Shown: positions 1 through 13,400, counted from the stretch's first letter. The stretch: 64,000 bases of DNA from Gyrodactylus bullatarudis (GCA_012064415.1 SSNU01000119.1:124001-188000); one strand, 5' to 3'. Translations and numbers: made by a program. The notes: generated from the sequence alone by a model not told the origin.

Positions 1-464
1 ATGAAACATTTCAAGGATGAATTTAGTACAGTCCTAAGGACATTTAAGATGATGATTATGGCTTTCCACTCATTTTAGTATTATGATACACTCATTTGCC
101 CAGTAAAGTGTACTTTTATATCCTCATATATACTGTACTTGGTTATTGGGATAGTAGAATCATTAGTAGTAGCTACTTTTTCTTGATAATGAAATCGTGG
201 GACACATTCACCCTCACATTGAGATGCATATGAATACAGTGGGAGGAGATGAAAATCGTAAATTAAACTACTGTGTAATGACGAAATTATTTTTGTATGG
301 GGGATCCATTCTGGGAATTGGAATGAATCATCATCGCTATCTGCGTAGTTTGGTAATGAAAAAAATCACTCAACTCAACTTTTTGATGATTTACATTTCT
401 TTATTGCTATATCATGTGACTACTTCAAAGTAACTATCACAAATATTTGTTTTAAAGGTTCTAG
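1..464. other. Sequence upstream of the first supported exon
   Basis: Earlier exons of the plus-strand gene at 465-2296 should lie here or before the window, because the exon starting at 465 is entered in phase 2. I see open stretches (for example 197-433) but no exon with convincing splice sites. Confidence 0.3.
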
Positions 465-2296
465 TCGAAGTTTGTCCAGTAAGAAGTTGACCTTTCCAAA
501 TAATAATGGTGGAGCTAACAATATTAATGGTAGTGGACCTGGCTATTCTGGGCCTTCTGGCAGACGAAAACTGCTACTCATCAAGAGTCTAAGTCAGATA
601 TCCAGTCCATCCCTGGGCCATTTCAACTCCTGGACTGGTAATGACTCAGTCTGTGATAGTAATGATGATACTAGTCCATCTGAGAAAGGTAATTAATTAC
701 AAAAAGACACACAAAACTTTGAGACCTTTTTTTAGAGATGCTCGATGCTCAATTGTCAGGGCAAACTTATTCAAACTTATCTCTAGGTTTGTTCAGAATT
801 ATTAGAACTGGTAATACTGAACAAATTAGAGAATTTTCGTGAAAAATTATCCATTCATCAGTTTAAACTCCCCAATAGGGACTAAGATATTGGACAAGTA
901 AGAAGAGTATACGTACCATTGGGCGGGGACTTGATTGAGTGAGGTGAACCATAATACCTGGCTCATGGGTAGCAATATTAATACAGTAATACAAATCATT
1001 GTGTTCTTTAAAAGTAATTGGCGTATATTCGAACACCACTACAATTTTCAAGAGGCTCTAATGTGTATAAATCTTGAAATGAATTTTGTTAAATGAGTTT
1101 GTTTAGCTGTTATAAAATGAATAACCAAAGTAAGTTAATCAAATCAAATATCACTATAGAGTTATACTCGCTATTGGAATATACAATATATAAACTTTAC
1201 TATGATTTTGTACTGAAGATATACACTTTATTCAATTAGTTATTCCATTCCAACAATATTATTTTCTGGAATGTAAGCTGATTTTTCAATTACATTACAA
1301 TCGGTTCAAATAAAAGGGATACATCTATGGAATCTCTCACTGTTTTGTTCCTACCTTTAATACCTTGACAACTCTTCTAAGTAGAATTAATAATATTCGA
1401 GAGTAATTTGATTCTTTAGCCATTTCTAAACATGAGATGAAAGATACATTTATTCTTGTAGAGACCCATCTAAGCGTATTGTACAATAATGCCAAACGAC
1501 AAAATTATCAAAAACACTTGATTAAGGAGAAATATCTCCAGGGTAATATGGATATTGAACTCGAACCCGAGAGCTTGTCGAACCAGTCTTCCCCGAATAA
1601 AATATTAGAATGTCACACATTGGATAGGAATAAGAAGCGTCATTCAAGTAGCAACATCCTCTCCCAGAGTAATAATAACAACAAAACCACTGCCATATTG
1701 AAGAAATCAGTATACGCAGATGTCTACGATACTCTGTTTGCACTTCAATCTCTCAATAATAACTATAATATTGATTATCTTGAAAAGTTGACAAAGGATG
1801 TCAACTTAAGTACAGGAGATCGTCAGATTACTTGTAAGTGTTATAATTCTCCATCTGTTTCAAGGTTGAATCCAAGGCTAAAAGGGTTAAAAGTATGGAT
1901 ATGATTTTCCTTTATCACCACAAGACTTTGGATGAATTTGTAATTATTAAGGTATCTTGAATCATCAAAACTTCACCGATTTTCAAGTAGGGATTTATTT
2001 GTAAAAATCATAAAGTTCTATTTTCATGTTAACCATAGCCCTAGTTGGAAATTAGGGTTATGAGTCCCTCAAGAAAAGGGTTAATTATAATATCGATAGG
2101 AGTTATTGAAAAATAAACTTTTATTCGTTTTCAGGCCTAGATTCCAACATCATATCCAAGACCTAGTATATCAACAGCACCTCCAAGTGATCCCAGAGAG
2201 ATTCCTATGAACCCCGTTATTACTATTATCTCAGGACAAAACATTCCAGATTGCAATTTGAGTTATCAACCCAGTTTTCCCCACCATGTCATGTAA
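465..2296 (+). CDS. 3' part of an unidentified spliced gene
   Basis: I do not recognise the product. Four exons fit together in phase: 465-688, 736-786, 1462-1892 and 2141-2296 (stop TAA at 2294-2296). They give the last 287 residues or so of a hydrophilic protein rich in Ser, Asn and Pro, without membrane segments or a domain I can name. The first exon is Gly/Asn/Ser-rich and followed by a basic stretch (GRRKLLLIKS). The third holds a Lys/Ser/Asn-rich region and the motif YADVYDTLFALQSLNNNY. The last is Pro-rich and ends SYQPSFPHHVM. Donors are GTAATT, GTTTGT and GTATGG; acceptors end TTCTAG, TTTTAG, TTGTAG and GCCTAG. The 47-bp intron 689-735 is among the short ones of this window. The 5' end is not identified. 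It could be the regulatory tail of a larger signalling or nuclear protein, but that is a guess. Confidence 0.5.
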
Positions 2297-2853
2297 TATA
2301 TATATAAAACTGATATTTTTTTGTTAAAGAACGCGAGAAATTGATTCCCATACAAAAGGACCCTTGAGTCATGGGTACATTCTCGACATTCATTTGCAAT
2401 TGTAGATTCATATTCTCTTGATGTCATATGAAATATATAGATTTTTTTGTTTTATTATTTCCTCGCTCTGGGGACAGAGATTTAAATTCAAAGGATCTGC
2501 CAGAAATGTCCAAAAGTACAATGATATATTAGTTGAATGTGTGTTTACACTTATTATAATATAAAAGTTTATGCAACTTGTTTTATTTTGCCTGAAGAGA
2601 CATTTTTATCATAAGAGAGATATTTGAATTCCAATAAATATGCATATTCTATATAAAATTTAATTTCTTCTTACAAGTAGCAATGATAAATAATAATATT
2701 TTTTACTATGACTCGTTACTCTAAAGTAGACAGGGATGGAAATAAAAAGTTTTATTAGAGTAAATTGTGAATAAATTTATAGCCAACATTTAAATATACT
2801 GAGAAATATCAATGAATTGTTATCTTTCTTCAAGCTAAGGCGTTCTCCACACA
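2297..2853. other. Convergent intergenic spacer
   Basis: This spacer lies between the stop of the unidentified plus-strand gene and the stop of SoxB on the minus strand. It is AT-rich with several AATAAA-like and TTTATT-like words that could serve as poly(A) signals for either side. I see no gene in it. Confidence 0.5.
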
Positions 2854-4022
2854 TTATTCATTTGTCAGGGCTTCGATACTGTAAGGATTCTTGAATTGCT
2901 TTCCAATTCTCTGTTGGGGTCCATCGTTTAATTCTTCGTCTGACTAAAGAAAATATAATAAAGCTAAATTAGTGACTCTCCTATGAAATAAAATCAAAAG
3001 AATCCTTTATAGATCAAGTTGTACAGTTATTTTCTCAGATTTAATCAAATTCAGATAATTAGAGAACAAGATTGTCTAAACTTTAATGAGTATTTTAAAA
3101 ATCTCAAGAATTTGAGGATTACGCATTAGCTAACTAAAGTCTTACATTAGAATGCTTTGATTCCAGATAGTCATAGGGCTCATCGTCATCAGGAAATAAA
3201 ATTCCACCTTTCTCCTCATCCACGCCCAGATTGAATTTCATTTGGTCGTTGAGGATGGGTCCTTTCAGCCTGTCGAGAATGCACTTCCAGGCAGTTGAAA
3301 AGTCACTGAATCGTTTAAAGCTTTCCAAATTGACCGATTCCTTGCCAATAAACTCTTGCATGAGAGAGTAGGCATTCTGATGGACAGCGGACGGTTTTCC
3401 CATTGTAAAGTATTCGTGTAACATTTTATCTCTAAGATTTTCTTGAAATAAAAAAGAATGCTTCGATATACAGTACTATTAGTTGTCGATAAGATAACTA
3501 ACCTGTATGGTTATTGCTTGTTAAAACCTCGCCAATGATATTCCTCATAAAGTCAAGTCTGTAATGTTGGGATGGCTGTTGATTGTTGATTGTTGAAGCC
3601 AGGGAGTTGCAATGATCCAGATCCTCTAATTGGTCAGAGGTTACCTTGTCAACTCTTTCCTGTTCACTAGCATAGGACGTGGGACTGTTCGTCTTAATCT
3701 GATTCTTGCGTCTTGGTCGATATTTATAATCCGGATGCTTGTGAAGGTGCATGGCCCGAAGACGTTTAGCCTCATCTATAAAAGGCCTCTTGTCTGATTC
3801 CGGGAGCAATTTCCATTCGGCTCCGAGGCGCTTGGATATCTCACTATTGTGCATTTTTGGATTCATCGTGGCCATGAGTCTTCTCTGACCCCTTGACCAT
3901 ACCATGAAGGCATTCATGGGTCTTTTGACGTGACTTTCACTCGAGTTTGGCCCCCGTTGATTCATTGGATCTTCAGAGTATCTGGTCGATTCTCCACTTT
4001 GATCCTCGTCAACATCGTACAT
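2854..4022 (-). CDS. SoxB-type HMG-box transcription factor
   Basis: This is a sequence-specific DNA-binding factor of the SoxB group (Sox1/2/3/14/21 kin), which in animals acts mainly in neural and stem-cell fate. Three exons give 301 residues: 4022-3503, 3441-3146 and 2943-2854; introns are 61 and 202 bp. The HMG box covers residues 31-109, with the signatures [33 protein letters not shown] and [11 protein letters not shown], all standard for group B. The N-terminus before the box is short and acidic. After the box the protein is Ser/Asn/Gln-rich, then has an acidic patch (residues [17 protein letters not shown]) and ends [11 protein letters not shown]. The start ATG lies just after an ATTACAG that could be a cis or trans splice acceptor. 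SoxB genes are often intronless, so two introns behind the box are mildly unusual. The group is sure; the orthologue within SoxB (B1 or B2) is not settled. Confidence 0.94.
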
Positions 4023-4957
4023 CTTTCAGCTGTAATAATGAAATTCCTCTTTTAACGTCTTTTGTTTTCAACCAGCGTCATTCAATTTTTATTGGCTCTA
4101 TTCATGAAATATTTCTTTTTCTTCTTGAAATACATTTTTCTCTGACAAATGCATAGACCAGTGTATATACATAAGAATATAAATAAATAAATGTATATTC
4201 ATATTGTACATATTACAATGATATATGCCAGATGTATACACAAATGTAGAATGTACACTGTTCTTTTATTTATTGAATAGAAGGCTGATGATGAAAGCTT
4301 TTGGCAAATTGGATCATTGGTTAATTCCTCTAGAGGCCAAATAATTTTCATCATCAAGATTTGATAAGATATCGCCCAGAGGTAGGAGATGGCTGAAAAC
4401 GTTTATAAATAATGTGAAAATGGGTCAATGGATAGGATAAATTAGAGGGAACGCAATCAACTGGAATGAAATCCTCTGTTATATATATAATAATTCTGGT
4501 ATAATTGCTTTCATATTTTTATTCTTTAGCCAATATTTGGCTCGAAATCAAGATTATCTGGGCTATTATTTTCATTTCGAAAACAATTTATCGATAAAAT
4601 TACTTTTAGAGAATTAGAATAAGTTCGAAACCTGTGAATTTTATAGGAATACATCAATAAGAAAGTCTGATATGATGAAGATTTTCTGAAATTCGAAATA
4701 CCATTTGAGCTGATCAAAATTTGACAATAGGATCGAAATTCGGTCAATGTTACTAATTCATGAACTCAAAAGATTAATCGGCTATAATTAGTTTCCTTGT
4801 CGAAATATAATTTTGTGGTTTCCAGACACTGTGAAGATAACAAAAATATTGAGCTAACATTTTGTAAAAATCATAGCTTCACAGATTATGAATTTCACAA
4901 TTAAGTCAAGGCTATTCACTCTTATTGTGTAGACTAACTAGAATAGAGCGGTCGTGG

Positions 4958-5227
4958 CTAAAAACACTGATTATTGTTACAAATTCTTTTCAGTTTATAT
5001 CTCAATTTATGAAACTCAATCCTGAATCTCTCTAGACACGCGATACAGAGGCTAGATAAACAAAACCCAACCAAAAATATAGCCCCATTTTGGATTGAAT
5101 TGTTTACATTGTACTTGGGTAGAACAAAAGTTTCCCTATAAACATTAGAATAACAAAAAATCTCCTTGGGCCGTAATGAGAATCTAGAGTTGCCATTTAA
5201 ATAGCCAGCTGTAAATTTTAGTGGCAT
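4958..5227 (-). CDS. Small putative membrane protein ORF
   Basis: This is an 89-codon open frame starting at an ATG and ending in TAG. The composition looks protein-like: a hydrophilic first half, a hydrophobic segment at about residues 49-65 (GAIFLVGFCLSSLCIACLE), then a basic tail (FHKLRYKLKRI). That layout is seen in small single-pass inner-membrane or ER proteins, but I recognise no family. It lies 0.9 kb upstream of the SoxB start on the same strand and has no obvious splice context. It may be a chance ORF. Confidence 0.3.
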   Translation of the reverse strand: MPLKFTAGYLNGNSRFSLRPKEIFCYSNVYRETFVLPKYNVNNSIQNGAIFLVGFCLSSLCIACLERFRIEFHKLRYKLKRICNNNQCF

Positions 5228-8039
5228 GATTATTTTAAATTTAGAGCTAAGGTTTGTGAATACGCTGATTAGGAATCTACAGTTTTTTTATTCAATTACC
5301 TTCAGTTCAGACTTTATCGATCGAAAGAGAGCAGATAGAGTTTGGGCGATTTCATATCCGAATTCTAAGGGTATGATTACTTTGGTTGTAGGAAGAAAAC
5401 TAAAATGAAATCTAAGAAGGGATTGACACTGTCTTGTTTATTCAATTTCTTTATTTCAATTAAGATTACTTAAAAGTAGAGAAAATGAAACCCGAGTTTA
5501 CATTCTTGGGCACAGTGGAACCTTAAGGGTGAAGAAGCACTGCTGATAATCATTTAATTTAAGCTCAATAAAGTACATTGCATTAGATGGGTTTTATAAT
5601 TCTTGTGTGAGAATACGTTTTTGATTGATTATTTAGGAATTGACGTAGGTCTCATTTCTCGTAATGGTTTCTTTTTGAGTTGTAAACTAATACTCTTTAT
5701 TGTACTCCATTTAGTACTGCACAGTGTTAACGAGTGTTATGCTTCTCTCTTTCATTTATGGCAAAGGCTCTAAAATTTTATTAGCTTTCAGAAAAGTTTC
5801 CTGTTGCCATGTTGATATATATCAAAAAGTTTATTCGATAAACAACAATTCAATTGAAACGATTGTTAACAGACACCTCATTCATTATTGTAAATAAATA
5901 CAAGTTGGGATATTTTTTTTATCGGTCTGCTGACCTAGTTTCTCACTCTCTCCCTCTTTCTGAGGACAAACAGCTTTATGGCTTATGAGAGAAACGGTTC
6001 TAAAAGAGTCCGATTATTTTAGAACATAAATAGGATAATTATAATATATTTGAAAGATTAACATTCAAGTATTTTAACATTATCCCGCCAAATTTTGTTC
6101 AGAATGGTTCTGTAATCAGATTTAAAAAATTATGGAAATAACACATCTCATATCATTTTTGACACTTCTTATATGCAATATACACGATGTATTTACAAAA
6201 CCTATCTCAATTTTGACAAATCATACATCAGTCTTGGCGCAAGTTAACAAAATATCATTTTAATTCAGTCTCAGAGGGCATTGACAATTCTTATATATAG
6301 AGAGCTTAAATTTTTGAGAGTTTGTTCATCAGTCAATATTTTCGCAAATGTACCCGGATTATTTGCTACATGGTAGTAAAAAAACTAGTAAGTTTGTTAA
6401 AGGAGTTCAGTACAACTGTAAACTTGTGTTTTTCTCACTTTCCAACTGTTCCAAGGCAATTCTGATGTACTATTGGTTAAATTTGATTTAAGATTTGTCA
6501 AAAATGATATAAGATGTATTATTTTCTCTACCTTTTGATACACTTTTTGCCGTTATACCCGTTTTTTTAAATAAAAAACGTTTTTTGACTAAAACAGAGT
6601 CTCAATTCATGTTTGATGAAAATTGTTTCAATGAATAATTTTTACAATTTTCATTTAAAAATAATTCATTCAACAATTTTAGGCTCTATGAAGTAACGAA
6701 AGAATTACATTTAGAAATATTACAATTAATAAAAAAAAATTTTTCAGGTTATAGAGTAAATACATAATTACTAATTATTAATTAGGGATCAAACTGAATT
6801 ATTACTGAGTTTTAAATATAATTTTTAATCAATAAGTTTGTCCATCTCAAAACCCATGGGTTGTCCTCAATCGACAAGAAAAAATGTTGCTTTGTAGCAA
6901 GAAGAGTAACAGATGAATTGACTCGTCCTGCTGCATAGAAGGCAATCAAAATGCAGAATGTTCTTCTAGGGAAAAAGATTATTTTGTTATTACTGTTGAT
7001 GCTGTTGGAGATGAGAGAATGTTTATTTTTCAGTTTTCTTTCATTATTCATTCACAAGAAGCATTCGCGTAAAGTGTTAAAGTTTTTTCTTCTTTTCTTT
7101 GGAATATTAAAAGAGCCACAAGAAAAGAGATGAACTGCGCAAATAATAAATGAGAGGAGTGTAAAATCCAATTCCATTAGATAGAGAAGGATGGAGGATG
7201 ATTCGTGAAGAGATTATTGAAATCTGTACACATTTTCACATCAAAAGTTCACCTTTTCTATAATTCTAACGTGTTTCTTTTTTTCTGAATAAAGAACGCG
7301 CGTAAAAAATCTTTATTCTTTTGTATTTTTTGATTTTTTTATGAAAAAAATCCAAAAGAACTACTGTATTACTTATTAGTATGATAAAGTATTCAAGTAA
7401 ATTTTCAAAATCACAAAAGTAGAGGTATGAATCAAAATATCTTGTTATATATCAAAATTTTCAGATTAAATGCGTTTATTTCAATTTTTCATTATTACTC
7501 CTGTTAATTAGTGTTCTTAAACTAGGGTTCTTCAGATTCAGAAATATATGATATAAACAAAAAGATAACTGTGAAATAAGTTTTGATTTGTTTTATTGTA
7601 TTGAAATCCTACACATTTTTAATCAAATAACTATTCTTCTCTAGAGTTAAATTTTATAATGTCTTAGCAAGCTATCTCCCTGGTAGGTTGATATCATTAA
7701 TCCTTGATCTGTTATTATCAAAGCTTGAAGAACGATAGATCTTTTTCAGAAATTTTATAAGCTCTTGAATTTTAATATGAATAATTTTTGAAAAAAATAT
7801 ATCTTTCACAAGATTATCGAAAATTAATACATGTTGTAATAATTTTATTTTCGGTAACTTTTCGGATTTTTTCAGACGGATCCGAATCTGAATTATCTGA
7901 AGAAGCCTATCTTAAGCCCTTAAAGACCCAGAGAATTTTTAGTAGGGTTTTAGAATATGCTGATAACGAATATGCAATTTGAAAGGTTTCTTTCTTTTTT
8001 CTCTTAGATCACTGTAAGTGGTTTTTCAAAAAAAACTTT

Positions 8040-8245
8040 TTTTATATTTTTAAGGAAATTTTAATATTTTTTTTAAACAAGTCATTTTTAAATTGTCATA
8101 ACTTCTCAATAAAATATTGTAGCTTGATAAGTCAGAGTTCATTCGTTCTTTTTTCAGAAAACTGGTCAATAAACTATTTTTAGTTTCTTTAAAGCGTAAT
8201 TATGGCTTGATAAAGTAACCTGTCCTATATTAACCTGGGTCTTAA
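8040..8245. repeat. Dispersed AT-rich repeat, copy 1
   Basis: The segment around 8085-8150 (words such as AATTGTCATAACTTCT and AGCTTGATAAGT) reappears in inverted orientation at about 11205-11275. Both copies carry the same order of short motifs around a TTTTTT/AAAAAA-rich core. It is a decayed dispersed element of unknown class. Confidence 0.5.
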
Positions 8246-9077
8246 AGGGTTAAATTTTATTCATTTTCATTGTAAATTGTTATTTTAATTTTTCCAAATG
8301 TTCTAAACCATTCTTATTTCATTCATCTTACCAAACCATTTGCTATATATGGAACTCTAGGCCTTCTTGAATTAGACTCAATAGAAGTGAGCCAATGTTA
8401 GAATTTAAACATTTTCAAACACTTTCTTGTCCCAATGTTAATGTTTCCTAGCAAGTCCAGGGATTAATACCTTTGGTTCACAAAAATAGTTGGAATGGAA
8501 CTCATCTGGTACTTTTTTTGAGGATAACTCTCGATGAGTCTAAAAATGTGAAAAATTCTCTCTTAATAATACAATTGTAATAATAATGATACGAGTAGTC
8601 CAATTCCTTTTATTCAGACAAAAATTTTACATTTGAATAATGTGTCACATTAACACTGCTAATGAGAGTTCTTTTGTAGGATTTCGACAACAATAAAGTC
8701 TTTTTCTGTATTCTTTACAATCTTGAATAGTTTGATGGTAATCGTATTTCATCAAATCCCATGATACAATTGTGAATTTTCAGTACACTTTTTATTTTCA
8801 TATTCCATATTGCAATTTTATTATTATATGAGGGTGGAGGATACTGGCAACTGAAGAAAAGACTGGAACGATTTACAAAAAGTTTGTAATACTTCGTTTG
8901 ATCGGGTTCTCGACGTTATTTTTTCAAATCTAGCGTTTCGTTCATTGAGAAATCATGCCTTTGTGTGAGGTTTCTTTTCGTTAAGCTTTAGTTGGAGGAA
9001 AAAAATGGAAAAATCCAGTAAAAACAGATAAAGCAAATAAAATTAATGCAAAAATTATCCCTTCATCGTATTTCCCA

Positions 9078-9263
9078 CTATGTTTCATGCATAAATATCG
9101 AGCCTGAGTCTGATGAGGACTGGTGAAATACAAGCCTCTCGGAAAGCCTGGATTTTTTTTTGACTTGATCGCAGTTATCTTTTATTAATTTCCAAAAGGA
9201 AACAATATCGAGTTGCATAACAAGAACTGCGTAGTTATAATTATCTTCCTCACTTGCCGACAT
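9078..9263 (-). CDS. Small ORF with a second open frame across it
   Basis: From the ATG at 9263 this frame gives 61 residues starting MSASEEDNYNYAV and ending in a Ser-rich tail (HQSSSDSGSIFMHET). A possible intron from a GTTATG to a TTTTGG...AAAAG site inside it (about 43 bp) would switch translation to another open frame. That frame runs past 9078 to about 8983 and encodes a hydrophobic helix (GIIFALILFALSVFTGFF) near its end. I cannot tell which reading is used, or whether either is. No family is recognised. Confidence 0.28.
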   Translation of the reverse strand: MSASEEDNYNYAVLVMQLDIVSFWKLIKDNCDQVKKKSRLSERLVFHQSSSDSGSIFMHET

Positions 9264-10464
9264 TATAAACCTCTTGTAATTAATGTCCAAAATGCAGCGT
9301 TACAAGTTAATATCACTTGTTATTATTATAGAATTAATAATAATAAAAAAAGAATATTCCTCATCAACGTACAATCGTATATAAATAAAGTGTAATAAAA
9401 TAAAATCTCTTGATTTATTATTGTAGACATTATCCCTGATAAAGCTCTCTTGGAAACTTTTTTCTACATTATTTCATAGCACTCTTGATCTTGGATATTG
9501 TCTCCAGATTAAGTAACTAAGGACAATTGTTGTTGGGCCATACTTGAAATCTGTATAGATTATAAAACGGAAATACATATTGTTTAAATTAATCTTTACG
9601 CCATATTTACGGTTTGACATAAAAAACGTTTTTTACTTTTGTTCGGTTTTTTCGATTATGATCAACATATTAAAAAACATTCTTTATTTTATGAAATAAC
9701 TTGGCAAACAACTAAGGAAATAAATTACGCTTTTTGAGTAAAACGGTTTTACTAAAACCCTTTTGGTCATATACAAGATTTTAAATGACTTATTTAACTT
9801 ATCTATTCGATTTAAAGAAATAACTGGACCCGTTACTGTATTCATAGCAATAAGGTTTGTTTCAAAATTGGCTCTAAATTGATCAGCTGGCGTCAACCTT
9901 TGCTTTTTACCGACCTCTACTTTTGACATCAGCGACATGCAAGAAAAAATAAAACTTTAAATCAAAATTCACCTAGAAATTTGATAAATCATTCAAAAAT
10001 TCATCTTGGTTACCAATAAACATCTTGTAAAGAGGTACGCGGATGGAGCGATAGAGTTAAATTATCCTCATGAAAAAAACTTGAATGATAATTGTTACAC
10101 TGTCCCATATTTCTATCCATAATTGAGGAAATATATACGCCTGTTCATTTTGTTTCCTCCTACAAACTACATAGGGGAGATAATTTTTAAATGTAACAAA
10201 ATAAAGATTTACAGTACCAATTTTTATCGTTATTTATTCCATGTCTAAATTCAATTTTAATCATATAACTACTATTAAGTAGATGTGCAAAAATAAATAT
10301 ATATTTTTCATACATTTTCAAATCGATTAAGTTTGGTTAGAAGTGAGAGAGTTGTTATCTGTTAAAAAAATACTCTTGTAATTTGAAAACCCTTTGACTG
10401 TTTCATTTGAGCATGGTATGATTGGAAAGTAATTTGGACTGGTTCTTGATAAAATTTCAATTCG

Positions 10465-13400
10465 TCAATGATGACAGCAGACGATGCGTTTTTCAGGTTT
10501 TCCCTCTCTAAAGTTGACTGCATTTTCCAGGTTCTCTTTCTCAAGAATTTTAAGGTCCTTGATGAGATCTTCAAAGGCCTGGTTGACTCCTTCGCCGGTC
10601 TTGGCACTCACTGGCTTGTAAATTTTAATATTGTTTTCCTATAAAAAGATGAAATGAACGAATAAATCGAGAGAAATTAAAAGTGTAACGGGGGAAGCTA
10701 ACTTTGGCTAATCTCTCTAGATATTCAACGGCTTTCTCGCGTTCTTCCTCACTTAGCAAATCTATTTTGTTCGCCAACAAGAGTACAACAACGTTATCTG
10801 ACAGACCCTCCTCATCCATGTAAGATATCCAATTTCTAATGTTGACGTAGGACTGAGAGCTGGTAGCATCATAGACCATTACGACACCATCTGATTTACG
10901 ATAATATTGTTTTGTGACACTGCGAAACCTTTAGATAAAAAAATAAAAAAAAACCAGAGAGAAAAACAATGAAAGTTGTTTAGTTACATTTTTCAACAGA
11001 TTTTACGAAAAATATTTGCTTTTTAATCGGTCAAGATTGCTTCTGGCTAGCAATATTTTCGGATTCAACATTTTAATAGTTAACAGATTTATTTTTTCTT
11101 GGTATTGTTAAACATTTTAGAAGCATAGCCCAAGTTAAATTAATTACTGTAAGTTGGTTGATATGAAGTTGACTATCTTTCTGAAAGAAGAACTAATATT
11201 CTCTCGAATGAACTATAACTTATCAAGCTAAAATATTTTATAGAAGAGTTATGACAATTTAGAAATGACTCGTTTTCGAAAAATATAAAGAACGTTTTTC
11301 ACAGAGATCGTAGAGTAAAATGAATGAAACTTTTAAGTCATTTCTTGAAATTAAAAAGTTAGCTATTTTCAAGGTCTAAAGACTCTTTGGGACAATATCT
11401 TCTAAACATTCATATTGACAACCTTTCATTTAGAAGTCAAAAAATTCCAGTTCAAAATCTCCTTTCAAGTTCATATCAACTGGCTACTCAAATCAGCTAC
11501 ACAAGAAGAAAAAACACTTGAGCAAACAAACTTTTCTTGGCCAGCAGTATCCCAAAGTTGGAGTATGACTGAGTTCGTATCTGTCTCCACCTTCTTGATC
11601 TGAAAGTCCACCCCGACAGTTGACGATATACTGGTGCTGAACCTGTCGTAAATATATCTATGATGAATGGTAGACTTTCCAACGGAACTATCCCCAATGA
11701 ATACAATCTTATAGACAGCGTCCAGAGTCTTTGCATTGGAAGAATTTCTCTATTCTCACAAAGGATAAAAAACTGTTAATTTCGGATTCAGTAATAAATG
11801 ATCTAAAGTTTCACTGCATAATGAATACGTACACTTTTTTCAGTTTGACTGGCCATGCAAGAACCTTCTGGGGAGGCTCGTGACAACCTAGATGAAAAGG
11901 AACAAAATAATTCGAAAAATTAGCTCTATTTGTAACCCACAAGAATCTGCCATCAGTCTTCTCTTCATTAACCAATGAATAGCTGCTATTGAGAGAATTT
12001 CTTGTGAGTTCACTCTTTGTCTTTCGCATGCCCCTGGGATAAGGGGAACTGCCGTCTTCAATGTCAGTATCTGAATCAATCACTACACTATTCCTCGGCC
12101 TAGTAGAGTGTAAAAGAAACACATACTTATTTTGACTAGAATACTATAGAGACAATATTTACATTGGCGCCATAAATGAAAGGATATAAAAATATATACT
12201 TACATAACTGTATTGAAATAGGATGACAATATCGATCCCCTACGCTGTTCCGGAGTCATTGAGTTTAGTTTGTTTGGCAAATTCAGTTGCAGTTTGATAA
12301 ACTTTTTATTCACTGAATGGTCGATATTGAGAATTTCACCAATCGTCTCTTGGCCGGGTAGACGTTGGCTGAAGAGATGCTTTTCGTCTTGTTCATCTTT
12401 CAACTTTCGGTTCAGGGCTCTAATTTTCAAATTTTATCAAGAAAATTTGAGTCTTACCTAAGCTCGTCAAGTTGTTTGGTTAGACTCTCTCTTTCAAGGG
12501 CTATCCCCTCAGATAGATCGATGGCTGCTTTAGCCCTCAGCTTGCGGTCTTCCTGAGTCTTTTCCTTTAGACTTTCAATGTAACTCTTACATTCTTGGAG
12601 GGTTAGGTCAGAGTCGGCCAGTTGATGCTCAAGCATGTCGCGTTCTTTCTCAAGCTTTTCCTTTTCGTGGGCTGTGTCTGCATGTTGCTGCTGGAGTTCC
12701 TTGAGCTGTTTCATGGTCTATTTAAATTTTTAAATAGAAAGAAAGTAATTAAGTCTTCTTTAAAGGAATACAACTACACTTCTCCACCAGTTGAGAAAGC
12801 ACAAACCCTGTTTTTGACTGTTGAAACAGTTTTTTCTTATTATAGTCATACTTTGAAGTAGGCCAATTATTTAGAAAAATTATCATTTGGACAGTTTTTT
12901 TCTGTTTTTGGTCTCATTTTGTAGAGAAATTTCTCCTAATTCGATCTGTACCACTAAACCCTATTAAACTTGTTCGTCTAGTGGGAAAAAAATTAAAAAT
13001 AAAATCAGAATTTTGAATGGAGAAATTAATTCGTCATCTTGACTTGTACACTTTTGATAACTACACTCAAGTCACACAGACTATGTTAGCGTACACTGAG
13101 TAATTACAGCTTCAACTCTACACGACCTAATTAAAAATCGATAAGGATTTCTTTGCTGAAATTCATTCCAAATTCATTTTTCTGCCACACAGTTTATTTT
13201 TATCAAAACTTTGAACCTCGATCACTTTCTTATCAAATATGGTAGAAAGATGATTTCCTTTGCAAATCAAAGTTTACTTGATGCTTTTTCGAATTAAAAA
13301 ATAATAATTGAAGAAAAATCAAAGGATTTTTCTTAAAACTTTGAAAATATTGTGTACTCAAATTGAATAACTTACTTCCTCATGTTTGCGTAGTATTTCC

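Larger units (their letters stand above)
4023..10464. other. Gene-poor AT-rich region
   Basis: This 6.4-kb stretch separates the start of SoxB from the end of the Rab GTPase gene. It holds scattered exon-like fragments (4317-4394 minus, 5306-5370 plus, 7876-7982 plus) and two small ORFs listed separately, but no gene model that I can close. Part of it (about 8040-8245) belongs to a dispersed repeat shared, inverted, with about 11010-11290. Confidence 0.45.

Noticed and set aside
9100..9130. CTGATGAG...GTGAAA resembling a hammerhead core
   Set aside because: The segment between the boxes cannot form stem II and no other helices are found.
9684..9938. 84-codon minus-strand ORF
   Set aside because: Part of the text looks protein-like (KKQRLTPADQFRANFETN), but there is no start context, splice site or family; possibly an old transposon scrap.
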